A DNA stretch of 64,000 bases from Gemmobacter sp. (GCF_034676705.1 NZ_JAUCBS010000013.1:136501-200500); one strand, 5' to 3'; counted from the first letter of the stretch, positions 51,748 through 60,340 are shown. Translations and numbers: made by a program. Notes: a model not told the origin generated them from the sequence alone.

Positions 51748-52932
51748 ATGCACCCGCTGAACCCCGCCATGGCCGCCACCTTTGCCCCCCCGGTGATGGA
51801 GGCGCGGCGCTGGCTGGCGGAAACCACGCTGCCGGCCGGGCTGGGGCTGATCAACGTCAGCCAGGCGGCGCCGGTGGATCCGCCGCCGCTGCCCCTGCGC
51901 AAGGCGATTGCCGATGCCGCGCTGTCGAACGATGCGGCGCATCTTTACGGCCCCGTCCTGGGCCTGCCCGACCTGCGCGAGGAGGTGGCGGCGCAATGGT
52001 CGCTGGCCTATGGCGGCCAGGTGGCTGCGGCGCAGGTGGCGATCACCCAGGGGTGCAACCAGGCGTTCTGCGCCGTCATGTCCACCCTGGCCGGCGCGGG
52101 GGACGAGGTGATCTTGCCGACGCCGTGGTATTTCAACCACAAGATGTGGCTGGACATGCAGGGCGTGCGCGCCGTGCCGCTGGCCACCGGCCCCGGCCTG
52201 ATCCCCGAGGCGGACCGGGCGGCGGCCCTGATCACCGACCGCACCCGCGCCATCGTGCTGGTCAGCCCCAACAACCCCGGCGGGGCGGAATACCCGGCCG
52301 AAACGCTGGCCGCCTTTCGCGACCTGTGCCGCGCACGCGGGCTGGCGCTGATCGTGGATGAAACCTACCGCGATTTCGACAGCCGCACGGGCCGCCCGCA
52401 CGATCTGTTCGCCGATCCCGACTGGGATGACGTGCTGATCCAGCTTTACAGCTTTTCCAAGGCCTATCGCCTGACCGGCCACCGGGTGGGCGCCGTGGTG
52501 GCCAACACCGCCCGGCTGGCCGAGGTGGAAAAGTTCCTTGATACCGTCGCGATCTGCCCCAGCCAGCTGGGCCAGATCGCCGCCCTGTGGGGCATGCGCC
52601 ATCTGGGCCAATGGGTGGCGGACGAACGGCAGGAAATCCTGTCGCGCCGCGCCGCGATGGTCGCCGGCTTTCCCGCGCTGGAGGGCTGGCGCCTGCTGGG
52701 CTGCGGCGCCTATTTCGCCTATGCCGAACATCCCTTTGCCGCGCCCTCGCCCGGTGTCGCGCGCGAAATCCTGCGCCAGCAGGCGGTGCTGATGCTGCCC
52801 GGCACCATGTTCATGCCCGACACCGACCCCGCCGGCGCCCGCCAGATGCGCATCGCCTTTGCCAATATCGACACCGACGGCATCGCCACCCTGTTCAAAC
52901 GCCTGTCACAGTTGCACATAACCCTGCGCTGA
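51748..52932 (+). CDS. Class I/II PLP-dependent aminotransferase
   Basis: The 394-residue enzyme is a fold-type I aminotransferase: LYGPVLGLPDLREEVA near 71-86, ITQGCNQAF, SPNNPGG near 180, DETYRDF, and the PLP lysine in YSFSKAYRLTGHRVG. It resembles aspartate/alanine-type transaminases. I chose ATG 51748, which has AGGGAG six bases before it; ATG 51706 and TTG 51694 are upstream in frame. It stands alone after the LysR gene, and the amino donor is unknown. Confidence 0.88.
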   Translation: MHPLNPAMAATFAPPVMEARRWLAETTLPAGLGLINVSQAAPVDPPPLPLRKAIADAALSNDAAHLYGPVLGLPDLREEVAAQWSLAYGGQVAAAQVAITQGCNQAFCAVMSTLAGAGDEVILPTPWYFNHKMWLDMQGVRAVPLATGPGLIPEADRAAALITDRTRAIVLVSPNNPGGAEYPAETLAAFRDLCRARGLALIVDETYRDFDSRTGRPHDLFADPDWDDVLIQLYSFSKAYRLTGHRVGAVVANTARLAEVEKFLDTVAICPSQLGQIAALWGMRHLGQWVADERQEILSRRAAMVAGFPALEGWRLLGCGAYFAYAEHPFAAPSPGVAREILRQQAVLMLPGTMFMPDTDPAGARQMRIAFANIDTDGIATLFKRLSQLHITLR

Positions 52933-52998
52933 ACGCTTGCCCCGGCCCCGCGCTGCCCTTAGACAGGCACGGACATTTTCAAGGTGCAGGGGGCGGGC

Positions 52999-54840
52999 AT
53001 GGCGGCTGGCGGCAAGACGGGGCAGGTTCTGGTCTGGATCCTGATGGCCATGCTGATCCTTGGCCTTGGCGGCTTCGGGATCACCAATTTCGGCGGGTCG
53101 GTCCGCAGCATCGGATCGGTCGACGGGCAGGACATTTCCACCGACGAATATTTCCGTGCCCTGCGCAGCGACCTGAACGCCCTGTCGGCGCAGGTCAACC
53201 GCCCGCTTGGCTTTACCGAAGCGTCGGCGCTGGGGCTTGATGCCTCGGTCCGTCAGCGGCTGGTCACCTCGGCCGTGCTGGATGCCGAGACCGACCGGCT
53301 GAACATCTCGGTCGGCGATGCCCGTCTGGCCGAGGAAATCCGGGGGATCCCGGCGTTCCACAACATGTCCGGCGCCTTCGACCGCACCGCCTATACCGCG
53401 ACCTTGCAGGACAACGGCTGGAAGGAAGCCCAGTTCGAGGCGCAGATGCGCCGCGATCTGTCGCGCGGCCTGTTGCAGACCGCCGTTGCCACCGGCTTTG
53501 CCGGATCGGATGCCGCCGCGGCCGCGTTCTATGATTATGTCGAGGAACGCCGCAGCTTCTCCCTGCTGCGCCTGACCGAGGCCGATCTGGAATCCCCGGT
53601 GGCCGAACCCGATGCTGCCGCGCTGCGGGCCTATTACGACGCGAACCCCGATCAGTTCACCCGCCCGGAAACCCGCCGCATCACCTATGCCGCGCTGCTG
53701 GCCGACGACATCGCCAAGACCATCCAGATCGACGAGGCGGAACTGCGCAAGCTCTATGACCAGCGGATCACCGAATTCGTCCAGCCGGAACGCCGCCTGG
53801 TGGAACGGCTGGTCTTCAACGACGAAGCCGCCGCAACCGCCGCGCGCAACCGCGTGGACGCCGGCCAGGTCACTTTCGAGGCGCTGGTGCAGGAACGTGG
53901 CCTGGCGCTGACCGATGTGGACATGGGCGATGTGTCCAAGGCCGATCTGGGCGAGGCGGGCGAGCCGATCTTTGCCATGGCCGAACCCGGCGTGGTCGGC
54001 CCGCTGCCGTCACCGCTGGGGCCGTCGCTGTTCCGGATGAACGGCATCATCGCCGCCGACGAAGTCAGCTTTGACGAAGCACGCGAGGCGTTGACCTCGG
54101 AATTCGCGCTGGATGCCGCGCGCCGCCAGATCCGCACCCGTGTGACCGAGATCGAGGATCTGCTGGCAGGCGGCGCCACGCTGGAGGATCTGGCCAAGGA
54201 TGCCGGCCTGACGCTGGCCACCATCGACATGGGCCCCGACATGGCCGAAGGCATCGCCGCCTATCCCCGCTTCCGCGAACAGGCCGACAAGGTGACCCAG
54301 GCCGATTTCCCCGAAGTGTTCGAGATGGACGATGGCGGCATCGCCGCCCTGCGGCTGGACGAGATCCTGCCCCCTGCCCTGCGCCCCTATGACGAGGTGG
54401 CCGATCAGGTCGCCACCGCCGCCCGCGCGGATGCGGTCAAGCAGGCGCTGGCCGCCCGGCTGGAGGACGTGCAGGTCCAGGTCGAGGCCGGAACCGCCAT
54501 GGGCGCCTTTGGCATCGTCGAGGTGGCACAGGACATGCCGCGCGGCGGCCGCGTTGACGCGGCCCCGGCCGACCTGCTGGAACGGGTGTTCCAGCTGGCC
54601 GAAGGTGCGGCCGCCCCGGTGGTCGAAGGCGATTTCGTCGGCCTGATCCGGCTGGATCGCATCCTGCCCGCCGATCATTCCACGCCCGAGGCCGAACAGC
54701 TCAAGCAGATGCTGCGCGCCCGCCAGGGCCAGGAAATGGGGCAGGATGCCTTTGCCCTGTTCTCCTCGGCACTGGAACAGCGGTCCAGGATCACCCTCGA
54801 CGAAGGCGCCATCGCCGCCGTCCATTCTCAGATGCGCTGA
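52999..54840 (+). CDS. PpiD-like membrane-anchored peptidyl-prolyl isomerase/chaperone
   Basis: The 613-residue protein has one N-terminal membrane helix (about 10-32), a SurA/PpiD-type chaperone domain (SVDGQDISTDEYFRALR, LGLDASVRQRLVTSAVLDAE) and a central parvulin-like region near 260-360 (ERRLVERLVFND, LGPSLFRMNGI). It would help fold exported proteins at the periplasmic face of the inner membrane. A long, PpiD-like protein upstream of trpE is typical of Rhodobacteraceae. ATG 52999 has an AGGGGG site; GTG 52984 is an alternative. Confidence 0.88.
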   Translation: MAAGGKTGQVLVWILMAMLILGLGGFGITNFGGSVRSIGSVDGQDISTDEYFRALRSDLNALSAQVNRPLGFTEASALGLDASVRQRLVTSAVLDAETDRLNISVGDARLAEEIRGIPAFHNMSGAFDRTAYTATLQDNGWKEAQFEAQMRRDLSRGLLQTAVATGFAGSDAAAAAFYDYVEERRSFSLLRLTEADLESPVAEPDAAALRAYYDANPDQFTRPETRRITYAALLADDIAKTIQIDEAELRKLYDQRITEFVQPERRLVERLVFNDEAAATAARNRVDAGQVTFEALVQERGLALTDVDMGDVSKADLGEAGEPIFAMAEPGVVGPLPSPLGPSLFRMNGIIAADEVSFDEAREALTSEFALDAARRQIRTRVTEIEDLLAGGATLEDLAKDAGLTLATIDMGPDMAEGIAAYPRFREQADKVTQADFPEVFEMDDGGIAALRLDEILPPALRPYDEVADQVATAARADAVKQALAARLEDVQVQVEAGTAMGAFGIVEVAQDMPRGGRVDAAPADLLERVFQLAEGAAAPVVEGDFVGLIRLDRILPADHSTPEAEQLKQMLRARQGQEMGQDAFALFSSALEQRSRITLDEGAIAAVHSQMR

Positions 54841-54844
54841 CACC

Positions 54845-56350
54845 ATGGCCCTGACCCCGGATTTCGCAACCTTTGAACAGGCTTGGAACGCCGGCCGCAA
54901 CCAGCTGGTCTACATGCGGCTGGCCGCCGATCTGGACACGCCCGTGTCGCTGATGCTGAAACTGGCCGAGGCGCGGGCCGATACCTTCATGCTGGAATCC
55001 GTCACCGGCGGCGAGGTGCGGGGCCGCTATTCGGTGATCGGCATGAAGCCGGACCTGATCTGGCAATGCCACGGCCAGTCCAGCCGCATCAACCGGCAGG
55101 CGCGCTATGATGCCACCGCCTTCGACCCGCTGGATGGCCACCCGCTGGACACGCTGCGCGCGCTGATCGCCGAAAGCACCATCGACATGCCGGCCGACCT
55201 GCCCGCCATCGCGGCGGGGCTGTTCGGCTATCTGGGCTATGATATGGTCCGGCTGGTGGAACGGCTGCCCAACGTCAACCCCGACCCGCTGGGCCTGCCC
55301 GATGCGGTGCTGATGCGCCCGTCGGTCGTCGCGGTGCTGGATGGTGTCAAGGGCGAGGTCACGGTCTGTGCGCCCGCCTGGGTGGGTTCGGGCCTGTCGG
55401 CCCGCGCCGCCTATGCCCAGGCAGCAGAACGGGTGATGGACGTGCTGCGCGACCTGGACCGCGCGCCGCCCGCCCAACGCGATCTGGGCGAGGTTGCGCC
55501 GGTGGGCGAACTGCGGTCGAACTTCACCCCCGACGGCTACAAGGCGGCGGTGGAAAAGGCCAAGGATTACATCCGCGCCGGCGACATCTTTCAGGTCGTC
55601 CCCAGCCAACGCTGGGCGATGGATTTCGCCCTGCCGCCCTTTGCGCTGTATCGCTCGCTGCGGCGCACCAACCCGTCGCCCTTCATGTTCTTCTTCAACT
55701 TCGGCGGCTTCCAGGTGGTCGGCGCCAGCCCGGAAATCCTTGTCCGGCTGCGCGATGGCGAAGTGACGATCCGCCCCATCGCCGGCACCCGCAAACGCGG
55801 TGCGACGCCGGACGAGGACAAGGCGCTGGAAGCCGATCTGCTGGCAGATCCCAAGGAACTGGCCGAACATCTGATGCTACTGGATCTGGGCCGCAACGAT
55901 GTGGGCCGGGTGGCAAAGGTGGGCACGGTGCGCCCGACCGAAAAGTTCATCATCGAACGCTATTCCCACGTCATGCACATCGTCTCGAACGTCGTCGGCC
56001 AGATCCGCGATGATCAGGATGCGCTGTCGGCACTGCTGGCGGGCCTGCCAGCGGGCACGGTCTCGGGCGCGCCCAAGGTGCGCGCGATGGAAATCATCGA
56101 CGAACTGGAACCCGAAAAACGCGGCGTCTATGGCGGTGGCCTGGGCTATTTCGCCGCCAATGGCGAAATGGATTTCTGCATCGCGCTGCGCACCGGGGTG
56201 ATCAAGGACGAGACGCTCTATATCCAGGCCGGCGGCGGCGTGGTCTATGACAGCGATCCGCAAGCGGAATTCGAGGAAACCGTGAACAAATCCAACGCCC
56301 TGCGCCGCGCGGCACAGGACGCGGGCATGTTCGCGCGCCGGGGGAACTGA
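54845..56350 (+). CDS. trpE: Anthranilate synthase component I
   Basis: The 501-residue enzyme has the chorismate-binding core: GDIFQVVPSQR near 255-265, IRPIAGTRKRG, HLMLLDLGRNDVGRVA, ERYSHVMHIVSNVVG and the C-terminal GAPKVRAMEIIDELE with GGVVYDSDP. The N-terminal LESVTGGEVRGRYS is the tryptophan feedback site region. It converts chorismate and glutamine-derived ammonia to anthranilate with TrpG. It follows the PpiD-like gene by four bases. No trpG, trpD or trpC follows in this window; a double inverted repeat and a convergent gene come next. Confidence 0.95.
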   Translation: MALTPDFATFEQAWNAGRNQLVYMRLAADLDTPVSLMLKLAEARADTFMLESVTGGEVRGRYSVIGMKPDLIWQCHGQSSRINRQARYDATAFDPLDGHPLDTLRALIAESTIDMPADLPAIAAGLFGYLGYDMVRLVERLPNVNPDPLGLPDAVLMRPSVVAVLDGVKGEVTVCAPAWVGSGLSARAAYAQAAERVMDVLRDLDRAPPAQRDLGEVAPVGELRSNFTPDGYKAAVEKAKDYIRAGDIFQVVPSQRWAMDFALPPFALYRSLRRTNPSPFMFFFNFGGFQVVGASPEILVRLRDGEVTIRPIAGTRKRGATPDEDKALEADLLADPKELAEHLMLLDLGRNDVGRVAKVGTVRPTEKFIIERYSHVMHIVSNVVGQIRDDQDALSALLAGLPAGTVSGAPKVRAMEIIDELEPEKRGVYGGGLGYFAANGEMDFCIALRTGVIKDETLYIQAGGGVVYDSDPQAEFEETVNKSNALRRAAQDAGMFARRGN

Positions 56351-56420
56351 ACCCGCCGGCAACGACGGATCGGCGCGGCTCGATCTGCCATCCCGCAGCG
56401 CGGGGTGGTCAGCGGCGGAT

Positions 56421-56484
56421 GGGTATTTGGAAAAAGGCAAATGGGCAAACCTGCGCCCCGCTTTTTGCCTTTTTCCAAATACCC
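56421..56484. repeat. Perfect 21-bp inverted repeat after trpE
   Basis: The arms at 56421-56441 and 56464-56484 are exact reverse complements and are separated by 22 bases. The arms are relatively AT-rich (ATTTGGAAAAAGGC core) in a GC-rich genome. The element lies between convergent trpE and the hydroxyacid reductase gene, directly before a second inverted repeat. It may act as a bidirectional terminator or be the relic of a small mobile repeat. Confidence 0.8.
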
Positions 56485-56493
56485 CCGCCGGAG

Positions 56494-56550
56494 GCCGCCG
56501 CGCAGGCGCGGCGCCCGGCCCAAAGGAAGGCGCCGCGCCTGCGCGGCGCC
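56494..56550. repeat. GC-rich 22-bp inverted repeat after trpE
   Basis: The arms 56494-56515 and 56529-56550 pair with one mismatch over 22 bases, with a 13-base loop. The stem is almost purely G and C. It ends 20 bases before the stop codon of the convergent reductase gene. As a very stable hairpin it probably ends transcripts from the reductase side. Confidence 0.75.
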
Positions 56551-56570
56551 GCCCTGCGGGAGCGCTGCCC

Positions 56571-57533
56571 TCAGCCCACCCGGTTTGGCACCTCATGCCC
56601 GTCAAAGAACGCGTCGAGGTTATCCAGCGCCATCAGCCCCATCGCCTCGCGCACCTCCAGTGCCGCGGTGCCCAGATGCGGCAGCAGCACCGCGTTGTCC
56701 AGGCTCCGCAGCGCCTCGGGCACCAGCGGTTCCCGCTCATAGACATCCAGCCCCGCCCCCGCGATGCGGCGCTGTTGCAGGCAGGCGATCAGCGCGGCCT
56801 CGTCCACCACATCGCCGCGGGCGATGTTGATCAGGATGGCATGCGGCTGCATCGCGGCCAGCGCCTCGGCCCCGATCAGGTGGCGCGTGCCCGCCCCGCC
56901 CGGCACCGCGATCACCACCACGTCGCAGCTGCCCATCAGCTCTGCCAGACTGCCCAGCTGCACCGCCGGCAGGCCCGGGTCGGCAATGGCCGAGCGGTTG
57001 TAGACCGCAATCTCCATGTCAAAGCCGTAATGCGCCCGCCGCGCGATGGCCTTGCCGATGCGGCCAAAGCCGACGATGCCCAGCCGCTTGCCCGTGACAT
57101 GCAGGCCCAGCATCTGCGTTGGCTGCCAGCCCGTCCACTGCCCGGCCCGCACCAGCCGCTCGCCCTCGCCCGCCCGGCGGGCGGTCATCAGGATCAGCGT
57201 CAGGGCGATATCGGCCGTGGCATCCGTCACCGCGCCCGGCGTGTTCGACACGACAACGCCCGAGGTGCGCGCGCCCGTCACGTCGATATGGTTGTAGCCC
57301 ACGCCGAAATTCGCAAGGATCCGGCAGCGCGGCGCCGGGGCCTGGGCGAATACCCCGGCGGTGAACCCATCGCCCAGCGTGGTCAGCACCGCGTCATGGT
57401 CATAAAGGGCGGCCAGCGCCTGCGCCTCGGTCAGCGGATCGGTATCCTCGCGCAGGGTGACGTCATAGCGGGTCAGGGCGCGGGTCACCACCCGGTCGGG
57501 CATGGTGCGCGAGATCAGAAGTTTCGGGGTCAA
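56571..57533 (-). CDS. D-2-hydroxyacid dehydrogenase, glyoxylate/hydroxypyruvate reductase-like, TTG start
   Basis: The 320-residue enzyme has VGFGRIGKAIARRA near 149-162 as dinucleotide loop, NIARGDVVDE with the catalytic Arg, a Glu in YEREPLV and the catalytic His in LLPHLGTA. NPxV-type residues and length match the GRHPR/GhrB group, which reduces glyoxylate or hydroxypyruvate. The start is a TTG at 57533 inside the overlap TTGA with the csaA stop, with GGAGG nine bases before it. The nearest ATG, about 13 codons inside, would cut the first beta strand. Confidence 0.88.
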   Translation of the reverse strand: MTPKLLISRTMPDRVVTRALTRYDVTLREDTDPLTEAQALAALYDHDAVLTTLGDGFTAGVFAQAPAPRCRILANFGVGYNHIDVTGARTSGVVVSNTPGAVTDATADIALTLILMTARRAGEGERLVRAGQWTGWQPTQMLGLHVTGKRLGIVGFGRIGKAIARRAHYGFDMEIAVYNRSAIADPGLPAVQLGSLAELMGSCDVVVIAVPGGAGTRHLIGAEALAAMQPHAILINIARGDVVDEAALIACLQQRRIAGAGLDVYEREPLVPEALRSLDNAVLLPHLGTAALEVREAMGLMALDNLDAFFDGHEVPNRVG

Positions 57534-57865
57534 AACAGCTTGCCTCCTTCGGGAACCGCCTGATCGGGGGTGATCAGCACCACCTCGCCATCGGCATCGG
57601 GAACGCCCAGCACCAGAACCTCGGACAGCACCTTGCCGATCTGGCGGGGCGGAAAATTCACCACGCCCAGCACCTGCCGCCCGACCAGCGTTTCGGGCGT
57701 ATAGTGCCGGGTCAGTTGCGCCGACGACCGCTTTTCGCCGATCTCGCCGCCAAAATCGACCCACAGCTTGATCGCGGGCTTGCGCGCCTCGGGGAACGGC
57801 TCCGCCCGGGTCACCCGGCCGACGCGGATGTCGACGCGGGCGAAATCGTCGTAGCCGATGGTCAT
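57530..57865 (-). CDS. csaA: tRNA-binding-domain protein, CsaA-like export chaperone
   Basis: The 111-residue OB-fold protein has the CsaA pattern: FARVDIRVGRVTRAEPFPEARKPA-type opening, LWVDFGGEIGEKRSSAQLT and VLGVVNFPPRQIG. CsaA is a small chaperone-like protein related to the tRNA-binding domain of MetRS. It overlaps proC upstream and the reductase gene downstream by four bases each. Confidence 0.88.
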   Translation of the reverse strand: MTIGYDDFARVDIRVGRVTRAEPFPEARKPAIKLWVDFGGEIGEKRSSAQLTRHYTPETLVGRQVLGVVNFPPRQIGKVLSEVLVLGVPDADGEVVLITPDQAVPEGGKLF

Positions 57866-58674
57866 TTGCCCAGTTCCCGGCCGCGGTCCGCCGCCGCCTG
57901 CACCGCGCGGCGCAACAGCGGGGGAAAGCCGGTTTCGGGGTTCATCAACACCTCCAGCGCCGCAGCCGTGGTGCCGCCGGGCGAGGTGACGTTGATGCGC
58001 AGTTGTGCCGCACTTTCGGGCGCCTGATGGGCCAGTTCGCCGGCCCCGGTCACCGTGGCACGCGCCAGTTGCATGGCCAGATCGGCCCCCAACCCCTGCG
58101 CCGCGCCGGCGGCCGCCAGCGCCTCGATCAGATGGAACACATAGGCCGGGCCCGACCCGGATACGGCGGTGACCGCATCCATCTGGTGTTCGCCCTCCAG
58201 CCGGACCACCTGCCCCACCGCCGACATCAGCGCCTGCGCCATGTCCAGATCGGCAGGCGTGGCATGGGCATTGCCGCAGATCGCCGTAATGCCCCGGCCC
58301 ACCGCCGCCGGGGTGTTCGGCATGGTGCGCACGATAGGGGTGGCGGCGCCCAGAACCGCCTCATAGGCCGAAATCAGCGTGCCGGCCGCGACCGAAACGA
58401 ACAGCGTGCCGCCCCCGCCATAGGATTGCAGCCGGGGCAGCGCGGCGCCCATCATCTGCGGCTTGACCGCGATCAGCACCACCGCCGGGCTGTCAGGCAG
58501 CGGCTGGTTGATGTGGACGCCCTGGGCCTGCACCCAGTCCGACGGGTTCGGGTCGATCACATGCACCGCGGCGGGGTTCAACCCGCCGGCCAGCCAGCCC
58601 TGCAACAGCGCCGAGCCCATCTTGCCGCAGCCCAGCAGCACCAGCCCGCGACCGGAAATCGAGGTAAAGTCCAT
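57862..58674 (-). CDS. proC: Pyrroline-5-carboxylate reductase
   Basis: The 270-residue enzyme has the N-terminal Rossmann loop LLGCGKMGSALLQGW near 13-27, the substrate segment MPNTPAAVGRGITAI and the C-terminal signature with NVTSPGGTTAAALEVL. It makes the last step of proline synthesis with NAD(P)H. It overlaps csaA by four bases, and this order proC-csaA is compact. Confidence 0.95.
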   Translation of the reverse strand: MDFTSISGRGLVLLGCGKMGSALLQGWLAGGLNPAAVHVIDPNPSDWVQAQGVHINQPLPDSPAVVLIAVKPQMMGAALPRLQSYGGGGTLFVSVAAGTLISAYEAVLGAATPIVRTMPNTPAAVGRGITAICGNAHATPADLDMAQALMSAVGQVVRLEGEHQMDAVTAVSGSGPAYVFHLIEALAAAGAAQGLGADLAMQLARATVTGAGELAHQAPESAAQLRINVTSPGGTTAAALEVLMNPETGFPPLLRRAVQAAADRGRELGK

Positions 58675-58732
58675 GTGGTCCCCCTTGGATCTGGCCGCAG
58701 CCTAGGGGGATCGGGCGCGACGGGCAAGCCGG

Positions 58733-59236
58733 TCAGGCGCGGCCCCAGGCCTCGGTCATGGCCACCTGCATGGCCTGTTCGGGGGTCTGGCCGGCCCAGG
58801 CCACCAGCTGGAACGCCGGATAGAACCGTTCCGCCGCGCCCACCGCCGCGCGGATCATGGTTTCCACCTGTTCCACCGTCGCCATCTGCCCGCCCGACAG
58901 CACCAGCCCATAGCGCCAGACCATCAGCCGCTGTTCTTCCCACCAGCTGAAGGCGCCGCACCAGCATTCATCGTTGATCCGGTTCAGCAGGGCATGCAGC
59001 GGCGCCTCGGATCCCGAGGGCGGCTCCATCTCGAACGTGCAGATCAGGCGCAGCGTTTCATCCTTGCCGGACCAGGCAAGGGTCAGCGAATAGGTCCGCC
59101 ACTGGCCGGTGACCGCCATGGCGATCTGGTCATCGGCCACGCGGTCGAAATCCCAGGCATGATGCGCCGCAAGCGTTTCCACCACGTCGATCGGGTGCAG
59201 GTCATCTGACAGGATCAGGTCTTCGGCAATCGACAC
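58733..59236 (-). CDS. YbjN domain-containing protein
   Basis: The 167-residue protein (from GTG 59236) has the YbjN fold pattern typical of alphaproteobacteria: HPIDVVETLAAHHAWDFDRVADDQIAMAV-type N-terminus, CTFEMEPP, LLNRINDECWCGAFSWWEE and a late RFYPAFQLVAW. YbjN proteins are type III secretion chaperone-like and their role here is unknown. The GTG is preferred because AAGGAA lies six bases before it, while the upstream ATG 59263 sits beside a hairpin. It is often found upstream of proC. Confidence 0.88.
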   Translation of the reverse strand: MSIAEDLILSDDLHPIDVVETLAAHHAWDFDRVADDQIAMAVTGQWRTYSLTLAWSGKDETLRLICTFEMEPPSGSEAPLHALLNRINDECWCGAFSWWEEQRLMVWRYGLVLSGGQMATVEQVETMIRAAVGAAERFYPAFQLVAWAGQTPEQAMQVAMTEAWGRA

Positions 59237-59264
59237 GCGGCGTTCCTTCCCGTTTCCGATCATC

Positions 59265-59283
59265 GACCCCCTTTTTGGGGGTC
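59265..59283. terminator. Hairpin between yidD and the YbjN gene
   Basis: GACCCCC (59265-59271), loop TTTTT, GGGGGTC (59277-59283) form a 7-bp stem. It lies downstream of yidD on the minus strand, before the YbjN gene. It may end the rpmH-rnpA-yidD transcript. No T-run follows the stem. Confidence 0.45.
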
Positions 59284-59375
59284 AACGCCATGCACAGACA
59301 CTACATCACGCGGTTTCTTCTAGATATGGTGTCAGCGAAGGGGAAGGCTGTAAAGCGAAACTTGGCCCAGAAAGC

Positions 59376-59416
59376 TGTGGACAAGGTGGTGGCGTGCCCT
59401 GCCGTCCTGTGGACAA
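59376..59416. other. Two DnaA-box-like nonamers TGTGGACAA
   Basis: TGTGGACAA occurs at 59376-59384 and 59408-59416, in the same orientation, 32 bases apart. Each differs from the consensus DnaA box TGTGGATAA by one base. They lie in the gap just after yidD, close to rnpA and rpmH. Two boxes alone do not make an origin. Confidence 0.35.
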
Positions 59417-59671
59417 TCAGCCCCGGTGCTGCGCGTCATGGTCCGGGTCGGCGCCGGGCACCGGGTCATAGCCATGCCCGCCCCAGGGGTGGCAGCGGCA
59501 GATCCGCCCGGCGGCCAGCCAGCCGCCATGCAGCGCGCCGTGGCGTTCCAGCGCCTCCAGCGCATAGACGGAGCAGGTGGGCTGATAACGGCAGCCATGC
59601 CCCACCCATGGGCTGAGCAGCAGCCGGTAGGCCCGCACCGGCAGCGCCAGGATATGGGCCAGCGGGCTCAT
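59417..59671 (-). CDS. yidD: Membrane protein insertion efficiency factor YidD
   Basis: The 84-residue protein has the full YidD signature: YRLLLSPWVGHGCRYQPTCSVYALEAL near 16-42, with three conserved cysteines (Cys27, Cys33 and a late CRCHPWGGHGYDPVP). It helps YidC insert inner-membrane proteins. Its ATG overlaps the rnpA stop by four bases. The usual downstream yidC is not in this window. Confidence 0.95.
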   Translation of the reverse strand: MSPLAHILALPVRAYRLLLSPWVGHGCRYQPTCSVYALEALERHGALHGGWLAAGRICRCHPWGGHGYDPVPGADPDHDAQHRG

Positions 59672-60003
59672 TTCCCACCGTGGACGCGGTGCAGCGCCTG
59701 CGTCAGGTCGGCCAGCAGATCGGTATAGGCGCGGCTTACGGTGGCATCGGGGCGGGCGACCAGCACGTAGTCCCAGCCCGGCAGGCCGGTCTTGGCCAGC
59801 ACCTCGCGCGCCAGCGCCCGCAGGCGGCGCTTGGCGCGGTTGCGGAACACCGCATTGCCGATCTTTTTCGAGGCGGTGAAGCCGACGCGCACCGTCTGGG
59901 TGCCATCGCCACGGTCCCTGGCCTGCAACAGAAAGCCGCCGGTGCCCTGCCGCCTGCCCTGGGCGGTGCGCAGATAGTCAGCCCGAAGTTGCAGCGTTTC
60001 CAT
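59668..60003 (-). CDS. rnpA: Ribonuclease P protein component
   Basis: The 111-residue basic protein has the RnpA RNR motif GNAVFRNRAKRRLRALARE near 53-71 and a VARPDATVSRAYTDLLADL C-terminus. It supports the RNase P RNA in 5' processing of tRNA. The ATG at 60003 has AGGAG before it. It follows rpmH, the universal order. Confidence 0.95.
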   Translation of the reverse strand: METLQLRADYLRTAQGRRQGTGGFLLQARDRGDGTQTVRVGFTASKKIGNAVFRNRAKRRLRALAREVLAKTGLPGWDYVLVARPDATVSRAYTDLLADLTQALHRVHGGK

Positions 60004-60107
60004 CGCAGGCTCCTGATGACCAACGGCAAAAGGCGCCGCATGCGGCGCCTTGCCTGCCCTTGCGGGCACATCGTCCTGGGTGCGGGCCGAACGGCCCTAA
60101 CCCGGGA

Positions 60108-60242
60108 TCAAGCGCACAGGCGCTTGCGGCCCTTGGCGCGACGGGCTGCCAGCACCAGCTGACCACCTTTGGTGGCCATGCGGGCGCGGAAACCGTGGCG
60201 CCGCTTGCGGACCAGCTTCGAAGGTTGATACGTGCGTTTCAT
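60108..60242 (-). CDS. rpmH: 50S ribosomal protein L34
   Basis: The 44-residue basic protein has the L34 pattern: MKRTYQPSKLVRKRRHGFRA, then RMATKGGQLVLAARRAKGR. It is a small 50S subunit protein. The ATG at 60242 has GGAGAG before it. It heads the rpmH-rnpA-yidD cluster under the promoter at 60312-60340. Confidence 0.97.
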   Translation of the reverse strand: MKRTYQPSKLVRKRRHGFRARMATKGGQLVLAARRAKGRKRLCA

Positions 60243-60311
60243 CGCGGCTCTCCGTGTCGATCATGCGGCCCGCACCCGATGGATTCGAGAGCCGCCGTCA
60301 TCAAGGCCCGG

Positions 60312-60340
60312 TCCATAGCTGCCGTTCCCTTGCGAGTCAA
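60312..60340 (-). promoter_or_regulatory. Predicted promoter of rpmH-rnpA-yidD
   Basis: On the minus strand TTGACT (60335-60340) and TATGGA (60312-60317) are separated by 17 bases, about 70 bases before the rpmH start. A five-of-six -35 match and correct spacing suit a strongly expressed ribosomal gene. Confidence 0.5.

Noticed and set aside
56421..56550. Insertion-sequence ends or a MITE
   Set aside because: No transposase, no clear target duplication and no second copy in the window. Kept as inverted repeats only.
59376..59416. Replication origin
   Set aside because: Only two imperfect boxes, no AT-rich unwinding region, and no dnaA, hemE or parAB gene nearby.
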